Source: Anarhynchus alexandrinus (lineage: Eukaryota; Chordata; Aves; Charadriiformes; Charadriidae). From it: a stretch of 64,000 nt of DNA. The stretch covers positions 62,001 through 126,000 of the forward strand of contig VUYV01000047.1 in the NCBI GenBank assembly GCA_008711295.1, read 5' to 3'. A program made the translations under genes and the position numbers. Under the pieces are notes generated by a model, which did no database searches, was not told the DNA's origin, and was given only the letters and a program-made list of their open reading frames with translations. Shown here piece by piece: positions 47,801 to 60,686 of this stretch (position 1 is its first letter; each line of letters begins with the position of its first letter).

Positions 47801-50200
47801 AGTAGCAAAATAATTTGGCTCCTTCCAGGCATGGCAGAGCATTACTCTTTGGCTTGCCCATGGCACCTCCAGCCTGAATGTTAGCATATTAAGTGATGAA
47901 ATTTTAAATACTGTATTTATCGGTGCATTATTTGATTTTATGGTAGAAAATGGACTAGAAAATATACAGAAAATGAGAATAAAGCTGTTTTATATTTTCA
48001 GATACCATGGGATCACGCTGTAAAGTTGACGTGATAGCCTCATTACCTTCTTTCTCTCGCAAGGGTTATTTTACCAACTGCTAGGGGTTACGTAATTGGT
48101 TACTGTGGCCTAATACAGATTATTCTTTGATTAGTTCTGCCTCTCTCATTTTAGGAGAGTGAGACACAATCTGCTTGAGGCCTGTGGCTTCTTCTCTGGG
48201 AGGCCTGTGTGGATATCACTCAGGTGGGAAGTTTCAGAAAATAGCAAACCAATACGATTCTGCCGTTGCTGTGCAATTAAGTGCGTTCTATAAAAATACA
48301 GTGTATCATCATGATCATTTGTTCAGTCACAAAAATCCAAGAAGAAAACCATCTTTCTGTCTCACATACCAGCTTCTTCAAAAGCATATTCAACAGTGAG
48401 TTTTTGCTTGCTCTGAAGGTGAACTGAACTTCATCCTAAGTCTTTAAAAGTGACCTGATGCCCAGCCCAGCGGGGCAGAAGTGATCGGCTCTGTCACCCG
48501 CAGCAGTGATGGCTTTGTGAACAGCTTCAGCCCTGAAGCTCTCGATGCCAACAGGCACTGTGATGGAGAGGACGGTCTGAAGGCTTAGGTGTGGGGAAGG
48601 ACCACAAACTCTGTTCATCCTTCGGCCAAGCTGCGTGCAATATTTGCATCTCACTGAGCAACAGCCACATCGTTTTCAAATGTGCATCTCTTAACTGTTT
48701 CATTGTTTGGGTTTTTTTTTAATATCTTTTTCTCTCACTTTCCTGGGATTCCCACCAACCAGTGCTGATCACCCCATCCCTGGGCCTCTTTTCCGCTAAA
48801 AACTCAGCTGCTCTGTGTGGGACAGGTCCAGCTCTGGCTTAAGCTGCATGATTCAAATGATAAGGCAACTTCATTTACACCGGGGCTGAATGCAGCTATA
48901 ATTGTCTGGAGGTGATGAATAGGGGACACCATGCCGTGGCAATGCAGGTTGTGTTTTGGAAGATGGATAACTCTTTCAATCTAATAGCTCAAGTACGGCA
49001 GTTTAACCCTGGAGTGCATTTTCCAATTGTTACGCCTTGCTTTAGCCACATGATCCAATTGACTTTAATGGTAGTCGAGCAGGTAAAACCTCTGTGAAGC
49101 TCAGAAAATGTGTCCTCTGATGTCAAAAGAGAACGTGTGATACCAAAAGCAAATTAGGTATCCGTCCAAACCACTTGAAATATGAAAAAGCATACAAAAG
49201 GAAAGATAATTTTGATCTTTTTTCCCCACAGGAAACCACAGAGCAAAGCGAAAGGGTAAACCTGGCTTTCATCAGCAAAGCCATTGTAACGGTTCACAAA
49301 TAAGATCTGTATTAATGAGTTCATCAAAATCCCAACCCTCCACTATATTTAAACACCATATATATTTGGGCAGCTCTTTATTAGACATTTAATCAATGAC
49401 TTTTAATGGAAGAGGATTGCAATTATGCAGTGTTAACGGATTCCTCAGCATATCAGATTTTTCCTACAACTGGCGCAACGAGACAGTTTTGAATCAATCT
49501 TTTATTTTCTGGGTTTAATGTTTATTCATAAAAATGGGTCATCTGAAATACCAGTTTGTCCTTTGCATAAGTGGCAGTGTTGCAGGAAGCTCTAATAGCG
49601 GCCCTACCACAAGAAGAGGCTTTGCAAGAGGAAGGGCACATCTACTGCCCATTGAAGTCAATAGGAGAGGCATTACCTGCCGAGATCATGATGAAAGACC
49701 GGAGAAAGAGAGAGAGAAGGGGGCAGAGATGATAGAAAAAGGCATAGCAGAGGGGACAAAAATAATGGGCTTGAACTCGGCGGGAAAGACAGGCGGGAAG
49801 AGCAATGAGCGCTAAGGAGAGCTGTTTTGCATGCCAAGTGACGAGGAACAGAGCAGGGGGCTGAGGTTGTGGAAGAGAAAGCAATAGCTCGAAAGCCTCA
49901 GAGAGAGAGACCTGGATCTTTGTAGAAAAATCTTTAAAACCAATAATGTAATACATTGCAAAGTGGTCTTCTGTGACCCATCCGCTTGAAGCAAGTGGCT
50001 TTCACAGGCGTCAGCCTGTCATGGACCATATCTATCATACCACCTGCTTGGAGTTACAAACCTGTCTGTTGGCAGCAGAACTTGGAAACCCATGTGCTCT
50101 TTTCTAAGAGATCTGGAAGACAAAGCGCGTTTATTTAAAAACTCTCTCTTTGTGGGGAGGAGAAGGGGTAAGTCGAGAATGGATCCAGCCAAGGCATCCC
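44801..50200. other. Long repeat-poor stretch
   Basis: No CR1 or LTR. T run 46486-46502. The AT-rich part 45600-46450 holds no simple repeat or element and is a candidate for conserved non-coding sequence, which I cannot test. Short frames show no domain. Confidence 0.45.
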
Positions 50201-50261
50201 ATTATTATTACTGTTGTTGTTATTATCATCATCATCATCATCATTGCTATCACTATTATCG
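50201..50261. repeat. Trinucleotide microsatellite (ATT/GTT/ATC)
   Basis: ATTATTATTA, TGTTGTTGTTATT and then ATCATCATCATCATCATC in succession. The plus-strand frame through it gives a run of valine and isoleucine that is not a protein. Confidence 0.95.
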
Positions 50262-51364
50262 TTAACATTGTAATTTATTTTAAAATGCACAATTTATTGT
50301 GTCTTGAGAACATGATCAGACGCAATGGCGAATACGTGTATATACCCTATAACAGAACGACTTCAGCAGTCGGAAATCAGCACAGTTCTGCTTAAGCCAA
50401 CTTCAGTTCTGTCAGCTGAGGGCTTGACTCTTTACAAGTACAGCCTTAAAAAAATGAACAATCCCATAATTTCTCTGAAACACATTTCACCTCGTCTATG
50501 TTTGCCTTGGAAGAGTTTCAACCACAAATGCGATCACTGTTTTGGACTCCCTGAGAAATATTCTGGAAAACTGCATCACCTTGAGGATCATGTATAGGAA
50601 GAAGTGCTCTTCTCTACTCGTTCACTTTACAATGTTTAGTTTCAGAGAGGACCTCTCAAAGAGGACCCCTCTGTTGCACCTTATCGTTTGTTGTCAGAGA
50701 CTCTCGCTTGACAGATCATCATCTGCTAGGGATATCTATCATTTTGACTAAATGAAATGAGCTGTTTCAATTTTTTCAGATATCAGAGATGGGTGCAGAG
50801 GGAATTGTGTGTTTATGTGCATGCCTCAGGTTTAAGTACCTTAGGAAAATCCCTAAAACAGTAATATTAATGTAGGAAGAGCTGGAGAGTGAAATGAATC
50901 TTTATAATGGGAGTTATATGCCAAACTCCCTGGGCAGCCAGCAGAATTGAAATTCAGAAAACAGTAGATTTAGCATCAACCCAGAGGGGGCAGAACGCGA
51001 GCAGCACCCCTGTGTGGAGGTGTTCCACTGGCATCACACAATCAAAGTACAGCACTTCAGAAAGTGCCCTAGTTTCTACCAAAACCATCAGTTTTTCACT
51101 CACCTGCCCAAAATAGCTGTTTACAGGCAACCTTGGACAAACATCTGCGCTGACAGTGCTGGGGAGACACCTGGACTGCTTGGCTCCATGCCCCATCTGC
51201 CTGGTGGGGGAGCAGCAAAGGACAGGTTTGCTTCTGCACAGGTCATACACTCTGCATGCAGCTTTGGCATGGCCATGCACCAGGCACAATTGTCTTCTCC
51301 ACTGCCAGCTGGCCAGTTGAACAGAGGATGGACTTGGGTTTTTCGCATGTTCTCTCTCTTCCAG
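50262..51364. other. Unique sequence with long open frames on both strands
   Basis: A plus-strand frame opens at 51014 and stays open into the CR1 at 51538, and a 111-codon minus frame (50954-51289) overlaps it. Neither shows a domain before 51390. The sequence TTCTCTCTCTTCCAG at 51350-51364 looks like a splice acceptor. Confidence 0.4.
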
Positions 51365-51533
51365 TCATTATGTGCTTCTGAAAAGAAAGGCTGCACTGTG
51401 TGCTCATACACTACAGAAACCAGCAAGAACTTCTACAGCCATCAAAAAAGGTTTCATCAGGAACTGCAATCAACTACAAGACACCAATCTATGGGGAAGT
51501 GGCTTTTGTTCATGCTACTCATTACATGGATCC
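51365..51533 (+). other. Candidate exon remnant with C2H2-like zinc finger
   Basis: After a pyrimidine-rich acceptor ending at AG 51363-51364, the frame reads C-x2-C-x12-H-x4-H (51392-51457: Cys 51392 and 51401, His 51440 and 51455). A Tyr stands two residues after the second Cys and a Phe three before the first His. Some linked fingers, such as those of REST, have a similar Cys-x-Tyr-Ser/Thr pattern. A possible donor, CAG/GTACTG, follows at 51531-51539. The frame is open upstream to 51014 and continues through the CR1 to 51883. No linker or second finger is seen, so it may be a coincidence or a lone decayed exon. Confidence 0.15.
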
Positions 51534-51537
51534 AGGT

Positions 51538-51882
51538 ACTGGCCTTCCAGTCCCTAAAGGGGGCCTACAGGGGAGCTGGGGAAGGACTTTTTACTGGGGC
51601 ATGGAGTGATAGGACGAGGGGGAATGGCTTCAAACTGGAAGAGGGCAGGTTTAGATTGAACATTAGGAAGAAGTTTTTCACTTTGAGGGTGGTGAGGCAC
51701 TGTCCCAGGTTGCCCCGAGAGGTTGTTGAGGCCCCATCCCTGGAGGTGTTCAAGGCCAGGCTGGACGTGGCCTTGGGCAGCCTGGTGTGGTGGGAGGTGT
51801 CCCTGCCTATGGCAGGGGGTTTGGAACTCGGTGATCTTCAAGGTCCTTTCCAACCTAAACCATTCTATGATTCTATGATTTA
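51538..51882 (+). mobile_element. CR1 LINE 3' fragment, sense, young group, ~345 bp
   Basis: From GGCCTTCCAGTCCCTAAAGG through the ORF2 C-terminus ([14 protein letters not shown] block, no stop) to the ATTCTATGATTCTATGATT end. It shares the CCCCGAGAGG variant with 23279. Its 5' end lies close to that of the copy at 1674. The coding frame joins by chance with unique upstream sequence. Confidence 0.96.
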
Positions 51883-53107
51883 ACTTTCCCGTTTAATATA
51901 TCACCACTGTGCATTGTGCACTCGTTTACTTTCTACTGCCACACTTTCATATTAACCATGTATGTGATACCACAGCCCTGGCTGGCAGGATTGCCGGAGT
52001 AATATCTGACCTCTCCTTTCACAGAATTTCAAACCCTAAATAGCAATTGTTCAGAAGGGGCTGATGCGGGCTGGGATCCCCCAACACAAGTTAATGGGAA
52101 ATCTTTTTTGAGGAGTTGATAGGATTTGGATTTTCTTGCATAATGTCAGGAGCTTTGATCACTTGCATTAATGTGTGGCCTGATTTGGTTTCTTCCTTTG
52201 TCTGCACCAGGTCATAAATCTAAATCTTCCTGAGATCTGGTGCAAAGCAAGGGTCTCGCTGTGTGAGGAAGGTAGATCCTCACCTGAGGAAGGTCGCTAG
52301 CATCACCCAGAGCACGACCACCTTGGTGCACACACTGGGTGAGCTTTCACCCATGGGTGGGGGCTGGAAGCAGCACCAGCACCACCGAGGCAACACGGCC
52401 AGGGCACAAGCTCCCTCCCTGCCCCCATGAAAGAAGGGCTATGTGGGACTCTGGGGGGTGGAAGCTGCAAGAGAAGAGAAGGCAACATGCAATTAGGGTG
52501 AGATTTAATGACGAGGCAGCAAGGAAGCAGGGTATTTCCTGAAGCATCAGAAAGACGCAGGTTTGGTCCTTTACTTGCCGCCCCGGGAGCCCAGCAGCAG
52601 AGCAGTCATTCGCCCTGGGCAGTGCAGAGCTGAGGCGCCTGTTCAAAACATGCTGCAAAAAAAAATATCATTGACCCCACATAATAGACACTGCTGCGTA
52701 TTCCCGGGTGCCATCTGCTGGTACTTCATCTACCTCTTTTGTATGCAACCATAGACCAATGTGGGTGTTACACAGTGATCTGACCGCTGCAGCTGATCTT
52801 GTGGCTTCCAGTTTCCTTCTCCGTACCCTCAGGCACGATCTAATGAGTCGGTTAACACTGGACAGCATTTTAATTCTGTTGTGCTTTGACGTTTCAAAAT
52901 TTGGTCATGTTCAGCATTGGATGGAAATGTGCACAAAGGGTCAGATTCTGCTTCTCTTCCCTTTGCCTCATCAATACACACGCACACGCACAGCTAGGGA
53001 GGATGCCTCCACGTCACCCAGTAGTAATTACTCTCCTGTCTTTCCACTCCTGCTCCCCTCAAGTTAGGGCTGCAGATCAAGCGGCATCTGGCTTAGCAAT
53101 GCCCTTA
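51883..53107. other. Unique sequence, no gene recognised
   Basis: GC-richer around 52330-52640. Frames there on both strands have no domain. No element is seen. Confidence 0.5.
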
Positions 53108-53480
53108 ATCATAGAATCATAGAATGGTTTGGGTTGGAAGATGATCTAGTTCCACCCCACCTGCCCTGGCTGAAAGCCCATCCAACCTGGCCTTGAACAC
53201 CTCCAAGGATGGGGCAGCCACAGCTTCTCTGGGCAACCTGGGCCAATGCCTCACCACCTTCACAGTGAAAAATTTCTTCCTGATATCTAACCTAAATCTA
53301 GCCTCTTCTGGTTTGAAGCCATTACCCCTCATCCTATCACCACATACCTTTGTAAAAAGTACCCCTCCAGCTTTCTTGTATGCCTTTTTCACATACTGGA
53401 AGGCCACTGTAGGTCTCTCCGGAGCCTTCTCTTCTCCAGACTGAACAACCCCAACTCTCTCAGCCCATCCTCATAGGAGA
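53108..53480 (-). mobile_element. CR1 LINE 3' fragment, antisense, older group
   Basis: ATCATAGAATCATAGAATGG tail, with internal deletions in the GGGACCTTAAAG and GGGCAGGGACACC regions, then ORF2 to CAGCCCATCCTCATAGGAG. Its lost 5' end abuts a sense CR1 tail at 53488. Confidence 0.94.
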
Positions 53481-53487
53481 GGTAAGT

Positions 53488-53553
53488 GGTCAGGCAGTTG
53501 GACTAGCTGATCATTGTAGGTCCCTTCCAACTGAACTATTAAAAAAAAAAAAA
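53488..53553 (+). mobile_element. Tiny sense CR1 3' end with poly(A)
   Basis: CAGTTGGACTAGCTGATCAT then GTAGGTCCCTTCCAACTGAA is the CR1 3' terminus in sense orientation. It ends in ACTATT followed by 13 A (53541-53553) instead of ATTCTATG units. Together with the antisense copy at 53108 it forms a head-to-head composite. Confidence 0.82.
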
Positions 53554-55084
53554 TCACTTCAGTTGACTTTGTAAGACAGAGTTACAGTCGTTAGGTGGAT
53601 ATAAAGTCAGTTTGGACTTCCCATCAAAAATGTCACAGAAATCAATAGTCTCCATGAAACAGTCTGGCTTCAATAAAATATCATGGTCTGATAAAAACAG
53701 TCCTGCAAGATCCTGCATTAGTCTTTGTGAGTGAGGACATGAGACTGCCGCATCATGCCTCCTTTTTAAGAGCTGGAGATTGCTACTGCTCCTACACCTC
53801 AGCTGGCAGCAGCTGCAGCTGGGGTGGATACCCTTACCCAGAGCAGCCCTTGAGCACAGCATCACCCCTTGCACCAGCCACAAGTGGCATCATGCCCAGG
53901 AGGCACCCCCAGGGAGCTCCCTCAAAAGCGATAGCTGGGGAGAATGGCTGATTCTGCTGGAGCAGCTTCAAGGACAGAGTGTGGAGTGATGAAGGGAGTA
54001 AAGAGCAGGGGTGAAAGGAGAAAAGCGATGACAAAGTGACCAACACCTTCCTACCAGAGCCTTTTGCCGTGTTCACCAAAGTCCACAGCCAAGCTCTCAC
54101 CGACTTCAGAGAGAGCAGGGACAGGCTCTGGGGTTTGCGTCGCCCTCATAGCCTCTCAAAGCGTACGTGTCCAGAGCATTCATCCATGGTACCAACCCCA
54201 CATCTCCTGGCACCAGGCCTGGGCACACGATGGCCAGCAGCCACCAGGAAATTCAAGAAATTGCACGTGAGTAACCACCACTGAGTGTGGGCAGGGGGAG
54301 ACCAGAGCACACATTTCCAAGGTGGTGTTTAAGCTGTGGGACGTGTATGAGAGTGTGGGGGAGTGTGAAATGGCAACACTGGGAAGTTTCCAGACAGATG
54401 AACTGGGCAGGTCAGCTACTGAGATACAGAGCTGTTTTATGGTGGTTGAAAGAGAGCAGAATAAAGCTTTAAGGAAGCCATAAAATATTTAATTACTTCA
54501 GATTCTCATTTGAGTCAGTGAAGAGTTACGTTTTCAAGTCCATCTGCCCACATTTCCATTAATAAAATAATTCAAAAAGTCATTTGAGAGCAAAAACACC
54601 AGCGCAAAGCCAAAACCAAAGAACGACTCAGCGGTGACCCAATAATTAATTTCTTTCCTCCCACTTCCCCTTAAATAAACTCTAGCTAAAAATCAACATG
54701 CATCTGGCTCAGCCTCAGCATTGTGAGCAAGGGCTGCAGCAGATAAATGGATGTGCTGTTCAGAAGCACCTTTAAAAAATGCCACCCTTCAGGTGTCCAC
54801 ACAAATACCAGAAGCTACTGAACAGTTATTTTTACCCCAAGTTGTTACGACCCGGTGATTACTCCTTTTTCTGGAGCTGAGTGCCATCTGCAGTTACAGA
54901 ATTTTTTTTAAAAAATAAAAAATTGAACCTGGATGGGTTTTCCTTGATGAAATGCTCTAGCATGCAGGGCTGAGCCTTACACTAGTGCAAGGGAGTATCT
55001 AGGAGGCTGAAGTGCCCTATGCTTTGAAGTAACCCTATGAAGCTACAGGTGAGGGACTACTTACAAATAGGACGTGTTTGTCCT
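53554..55084. other. Unique sequence, no gene recognised
   Basis: Overlapping frames on both strands at 53554-54284 have no domain. Nothing else is recognisable. Confidence 0.5.
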
Positions 55085-55424
55085 TATGGGGACAGAAGCG
55101 CAAATTTCGGCACCCCAGCTCAAAGATGTTGAGAAGCTGGAAAGCAGCCAATGGAGAGCTACCAAAATGGCTAGGATGCAAAGACCCATAATCTTGAAGC
55201 ACAAGCTGAGGAAACTTAGCACATTAAAAACCTTTTCATTACAAGGGCAGTGTAGGCCCTGAACAAGGGCCTGGAGAGGTTGTGCAATCCCCATTCTTGG
55301 AGGTTTTCAAGACAAGTCTAGATGAATTTGTGGCTGAGTTCTTTGGACATTGGTGATAGTTTCACTTCAGGCAGGATGGACCATCAGAGGACTTCTCCAG
55401 CCAATGTTTCTATGACTCAATGAA
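55085..55424 (+). mobile_element. Old CR1 LINE 3' fragment, sense, diverged
   Basis: TGGAGAGCTACCAAAATGGC matches the ORF2 [10 protein letters not shown] region. AAGCTGAGGAAACTTAGC, GGAGAGGTTGTGCAATCCCC and TTGGAGGTTTTCAAGACAAG follow in CR1 order. It ends TTTCTATGACTCAATGA, a decayed tail. Many substitutions and deletions mark it as considerably older than the other sense copies. Confidence 0.82.
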
Positions 55425-58317
55425 AATATCTGCTTACTGATGGTAACAGAAGCCTTAGCTCCGTTGTCCAAGACTGCAGAGTCAACAGTACTGGAAGCTG
55501 ACACGGGTGTAATGCAGATGAAATTATTAGACACAAAGATACTGGAGAACGCAGGAGTCAGAAGTGGCTCCCAGGGTAGTCAGCATGGCCATGTTGCAGC
55601 TACCACTTCTCTATGCTGTGCCTGAGGCCACATCGAGACTTCCAGGAAGGTCCATTCCTCACTCTGAAAGCTGAAAAATGTATATTAAGGCTCCGTTTTG
55701 TAAGGAGCTTTGCAATTTTAATGTCTGTTTTTCTTTTGTTTAATTAAGGTCCTGTGGTTTTTAAGGAGTTGCGCTATTCAGCTGGCAGCCAAGTTGCAAA
55801 AACTGAGTGTGGTCGCGTTATTGCTGGTGAGCTATCACCGCTGACGAATCTCTTAGGAAAGTATGTGCTGCAGTTGCCTGTTGACTACAGTTTTGGAATT
55901 GGTCAGGTGGCCATTCATGGGCTCTACTTTTGGAGGAATTTACGCCAAACCTGGAAACACAATGCACTAGAAATGCATTGGTTGAGTCACTAGGAGCTGG
56001 TGTTCTCAAAACCGGTAACTCTACCAGGGGGGCGAGGAGCTTTTCCTGGCATTTTTGAATAAACAAGACACTCAGTTTCATCCGCGGTCCAGGTCATTCC
56101 ACTACAGCAGTTTCTGAGTGGCAAGGGAGAAAACCTGGGGAAGGATAATGCCTGCTTTCAGCGCTGTTGTCATTAGAATTGACATCCCAAGTGTCAGAAA
56201 AGTCAGTTTCTGATGAGTTGAGACATACGGTAATTATTTCAAGTACAATTTCGTATTATAATGAAAATTCATGCAAGAGAGGCTGGCAACAGAATATTTT
56301 AATTACAATAAAGTAATCTACCAAACTGCAGCAAAAGAGTTACTTTCCCCCAACAATTACCCGGTTGTGCACACTTCAGAAACGCTGCGAGCTTTTAAAC
56401 TCTGTTGGTGTCATCTAGGGTCTCTCTCTCCTGTTTTTTCTTTTTTTTTAAGATTGCTTTTAAGTAGGTTCTGTATGGTTGAGGTGAAGAAAAAGATCAT
56501 ACTAATTATAAATGTATTTACTTTTGAATTGTCCTTTAAACTGCAAATTTCCAAGTCATCATACCTATTTAAAAAAAAAAATCTAAATACTGCACTAAAG
56601 TTTATAATAGTTGCACTACTGATGCCTTCATTTTCAGGTCACGCTTTTATCTCAGCTCATCTTGCGGGTGAAAGGATCATTTAAAACTGAGTGGAGGATT
56701 ATATTATTCAGTGCCAGCATCAGGAGTTTTGTTTAATGTTGGTTATTTCATTTGCTGAAAGCATCATTACATGTATAATTTTTTTTTAATGCATTTTGAC
56801 CTTCTGTATAGTACCTGAAGTTTTCAATTTTAGCCTGAAGTATAAGAAAAGTGGATTAATATTTTACATATTTCAAAATCCTGAAAATATAAAAAAGATG
56901 TCCTTTCTTTTGTTTTAGAAAAGGAAGGAAGTTGGCTACCTCTTTGGTTTAAATCCTCTCTCGTTTTTAGATCAACAATGTATGTGCTGAGTTTTCATTT
57001 TTAATTGAAACTTCCAACAAAAAAATAGAGGACAAATATTTATGCAAAATGTCCACTTTCATCCAAATTAGTGGCAATAACACAAAAAATTTAAAAGGTG
57101 GGTATTTAGTATCACAATATTCAGATCTGTAACTTTTAGTGCATTTCTAAACGTTCTTTATCCTGAAGGAAAAAAGCCGTAGAAATTTTTTACTCTGGCT
57201 TTTTTTTTCCCCCCCAGGCCTTTGGTGTGTGTTACGCTGAAAAAGTTTAATGAATCAAGACCAGAAAAAAAGTTTTTATACAATCTATTCTATTTTTGTC
57301 AGAAATAATATAGCTGCAGCAACTGGTTAGCTGAAATGCTGCGTATACCATAGCTTGGCTCTGCTTGGTGAAATTTCTCAGATGCTAATACTGAGAGCTC
57401 TATATTTCCTTTTGTCGGATATAAGGATAAGCAGAAGATTCTCTAATTATATCTTTGTGTGTGATTTGTACCATTTGTAGAAAAGAGCTGACAAGATTAA
57501 TTGCAGTCAAAATTATTTATGCTGCAGGGGCAAAGCCACATTATACCTATGAAATTGCTGACCATTGCCTAATTTTTAATATAACTACATGTTTGCTTGT
57601 TTACTAACATATAGCCGGCGATATATCTGACTAGCAGAATAAGGTGAAAGGCAAAGCTTTAACTGGGAACAGTTAGAGCTAAATCCAATCACTGCAACTC
57701 AGTGCTCCAGTTAAAATGAAGGACAGGCACAACATTGCCAAAATCATAGTCAAAAGGATGAAAGCACTTAAATTACTTAGGTATTCTTGGGAAACTGCAA
57801 CACCAAAGCTTGAATACTCTCAAATGATGGAAGCTGAATGAATCCCAGAACAGATTCAGGCTACGGAAATGCAAGTAGGAGCAGTGTCAGAAGCGCTAGG
57901 TTGACTGTAGACATACTAAGGCTGACGTTTTGAAATGCATATATTTGGAAAGATGACAATTTTTAAGCAATGCCCTGTTGGTAGGACAAAGTAGTGTTTT
58001 TTATTAGACCGTCTGATAGTCTCAAGTCTGATAAAGACCAACAGGAAATGTAGGGATCTCTTGGAAACACAAATTACCCTTCAGAGTGTCCTCATTGCTT
58101 GGAAAGGCAAATGCCTTTCTGTTGCACCAGTGCTTTGGTTTCTCAGTCATCCAGGACTCACCTACCCTATAGTGATAGAAAAAACATTTCCTTTCCGGGG
58201 TAGATCAAGCTATCCCAAATACCAAATTTTACCTGGACAAGCTGCTTTGAAATTCACTCTTTAATTGCTGCACTGCTGTGTAGACCCAGCCTTAGAAACA
58301 TTTAAAAGTTCATTCTA
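55425..58317. other. AT-rich unique sequence
   Basis: No element or exon is recognised. The 137-codon plus frame 56271-56684 is AT-rich and featureless. The block 57250-57650 has no simple repeats and could be conserved non-coding DNA, untested. Confidence 0.45.
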
Positions 58318-58455
58318 TAATCATAGAATCATAGAATGGTTTAGGTTGGAAAGGACCTTGAAGATCATCGAGTTCCAACCCCCCTGCCATAGGCAGGGAC
58401 ACCTCCCACCACACCAGGCTGCCCAAGGCCACGTCCAGCCTGGCCTTGAACACCT
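58318..58455 (-). mobile_element. CR1 LINE, very short 3' end, antisense, young group
   Basis: CATAGAAT tail, TTTAGGTTGGAAAGGACC, then CR1 sequence ending at GGCCTTGAACACCT. 138 bp, 5'-truncated, almost identical to the matching part of the copies at 13458 and 51538. Confidence 0.95.
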
Positions 58456-60508
58456 AATAACTAATATTCATTTGTTCTTCAACTCCTAACTACTGGGCCT
58501 GTCAAGTTCTAGATTTCCGCAGTTAAGTTTTCCAGCTGCACTTTCCAAAGAGTCACTCTATGGTAAATTGCATAGTTTTAGGGAATGCTTAAACATGACA
58601 CTTTCTTCCCTTAACAACCTTTGCAAAATAAAATATGCATAATTTTCTGATATTAGCTAGAAGACTAAACTATTATCTCAGATGTCTGGAAAAGATACGA
58701 ATGTTCACTCTTTGTCTTGAATTATTAGTATGATAAAGAGATTTGCATTTCCATGAATCCTTTAATAAATTTCTTCTGGAGAAAAAAAAAAAACACATCC
58801 ACAACAGACCCCCATGAGTATGTCAGCGCTGAATGGGTGCAATAAGGATTTTGTTGTGTGCAAACAAGGCTGCTTTGTTGGCATCGCCTCGCTCCTCTTG
58901 TAATAACATCTTTTAGATTTAGGAGAGTAAGTCAGTCTATCGCTGATAGGTTTAAACAAAATGAAAGACTGCGATAAAAAGCTGAAGATGCTGCAGATTC
59001 TCCCTAGCACTAGGCACTCCTAGAAATGTTATATATTCCCTTTTTCTCTGATAACTGAAAGCCAGGATTTTCACTATGGATGCTGCTGGGAAAAAAGAAA
59101 ATAAGTAGAAATGAAAAAAGTCCAGTGGAATGCTTTATGCAGGGTCAAAGAAGGGTGTCTAACAGAAAAGCAACCAACAAAGAGTGCTCTAAATGCTTCT
59201 GAAGGGTAGTAAAGGCTTGTTGTAAAACAGCTACCATTTTGAGCTCCAAGTGTGCTGCTCCGTGGAAAAATTATTTGGGAGGCTGCCCGAGGGGGTGACA
59301 GGGAGCCTTAACATCATAAATTCATGTCCTACAGGAGCTGGCCAAGGGAGTGGAGGAAGCATGTGCTTTCACCAAGATGAAGGTGAATGGGCAAGCAGAG
59401 GGCATGCTAACCAGCACCTTTGCAAAACGCTGAGGGGACAAACTCAAACCATCGTAGGGATTAGCAACAGTCTCTTCCCAAAATCTGGGGGGGAAGGAAT
59501 CTCCCAAGTGAGGAGCACTAAGGCTGACCGTGCTCCTAACTGATGTGTTGTCCCTGGTACGGACCGGGCCGATGGCAGCTGGTTTATCCCAATGACCTGC
59601 GGGTATTTCCCCGTGAATTTGTGACTGGAAGGTAGAACGGGCCAGGGATCACTTCCCATCACAGCTTCCCACCGCCCTGTCTCAGGGGTTAAGATGACTC
59701 ATGGGGTTTAAGGTGATTAACATATGTCCCTTTCCACGTCAGCTGGTGTCAGGGCCTGGAAACGCTCTTGGGCACATTTAATGCTGCCATGAGAGTTAGG
59801 CATAAAGCTAAATAACCCTGGAGTCTGGTTTATACCCATGATTCATATGTAAAAACATATTTTACAAAAATATTCGTTTACTTGCTATATTTGACATTGA
59901 CAGCTTTATCTGCACAAAAACGGAGAGAAAGAGAGTTCTGCAAGACCATCAGAAAGAGAACCGAAGGTCACCATCCATCCCCTAACCCTCTTTTCATTGC
60001 TCAAACAGAATCAAGGAGTAACGTCTATGATATTGGCATATGGAAGCTGTTTCCACGCACAGCTAAGACACCATAAACTAATCAATCATGATTATATTCA
60101 TAGGAAAATAAGTTCAGTCTTAATGCAAACAAAAAAAAGCCTTAGTTTCCCACAACAATCCAGATAAAATGGAAGAAATTCAAATAGTATTTGAATTATC
60201 ACCAGATATTGTTCTGACAATAGCTTTGGTTTTTTTCTACCCCACCTTCACCAATATTTTTGTGTCTCTCCAAAGCATCTCAGGAGCACCACACAATGGA
60301 GAATTCTCCAAGCTGGAGCTGAAGGAGTCCACTCTGCAAGTGCATCGTTTGACCTTATTACAGCAACAACTAGCAGAGAGTGTGTGGAGTTATTCTCCCC
60401 AGCCATGAATACTCACAAATCTTCCTAAGTATACCTGAATTACCCCAAAAATATCTTTTGGTAATAGTCATAGCAGACTCATGGTGTTCCACTTGTCTTT
60501 GGGGGGGT
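58456..60508. other. Unique sequence, no gene recognised
   Basis: Short frames only (for example 59250-59543 plus); no domain and no element. Confidence 0.5.
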
Positions 60509-60553
60509 GTATATATACATAGTATATATAACTATATGTATATAGTCCATATA
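60509..60553. repeat. TA-rich low-complexity tract
   Basis: GTATATATACATAGTATATA and related TATA/TATG repeats. Confidence 0.85.
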
Positions 60554-60686
60554 ACTTACATGCAAGTATTTGACAAAACACATGAAAGTGACTTTCTTCT
60601 GTACCTGCTCCAACTGAATATATGTTTGGGAATGCATATGCATGTGCTTGGGTGATGAGCAAGGTAGGGGGCTTAAGATATACACA

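Noticed and set aside
53108..53553. Twin-priming (5' inversion) of a single CR1 insertion
   Set aside because: Both the antisense and sense pieces contain the 3' terminus, whereas twin priming inverts only the 5' part.
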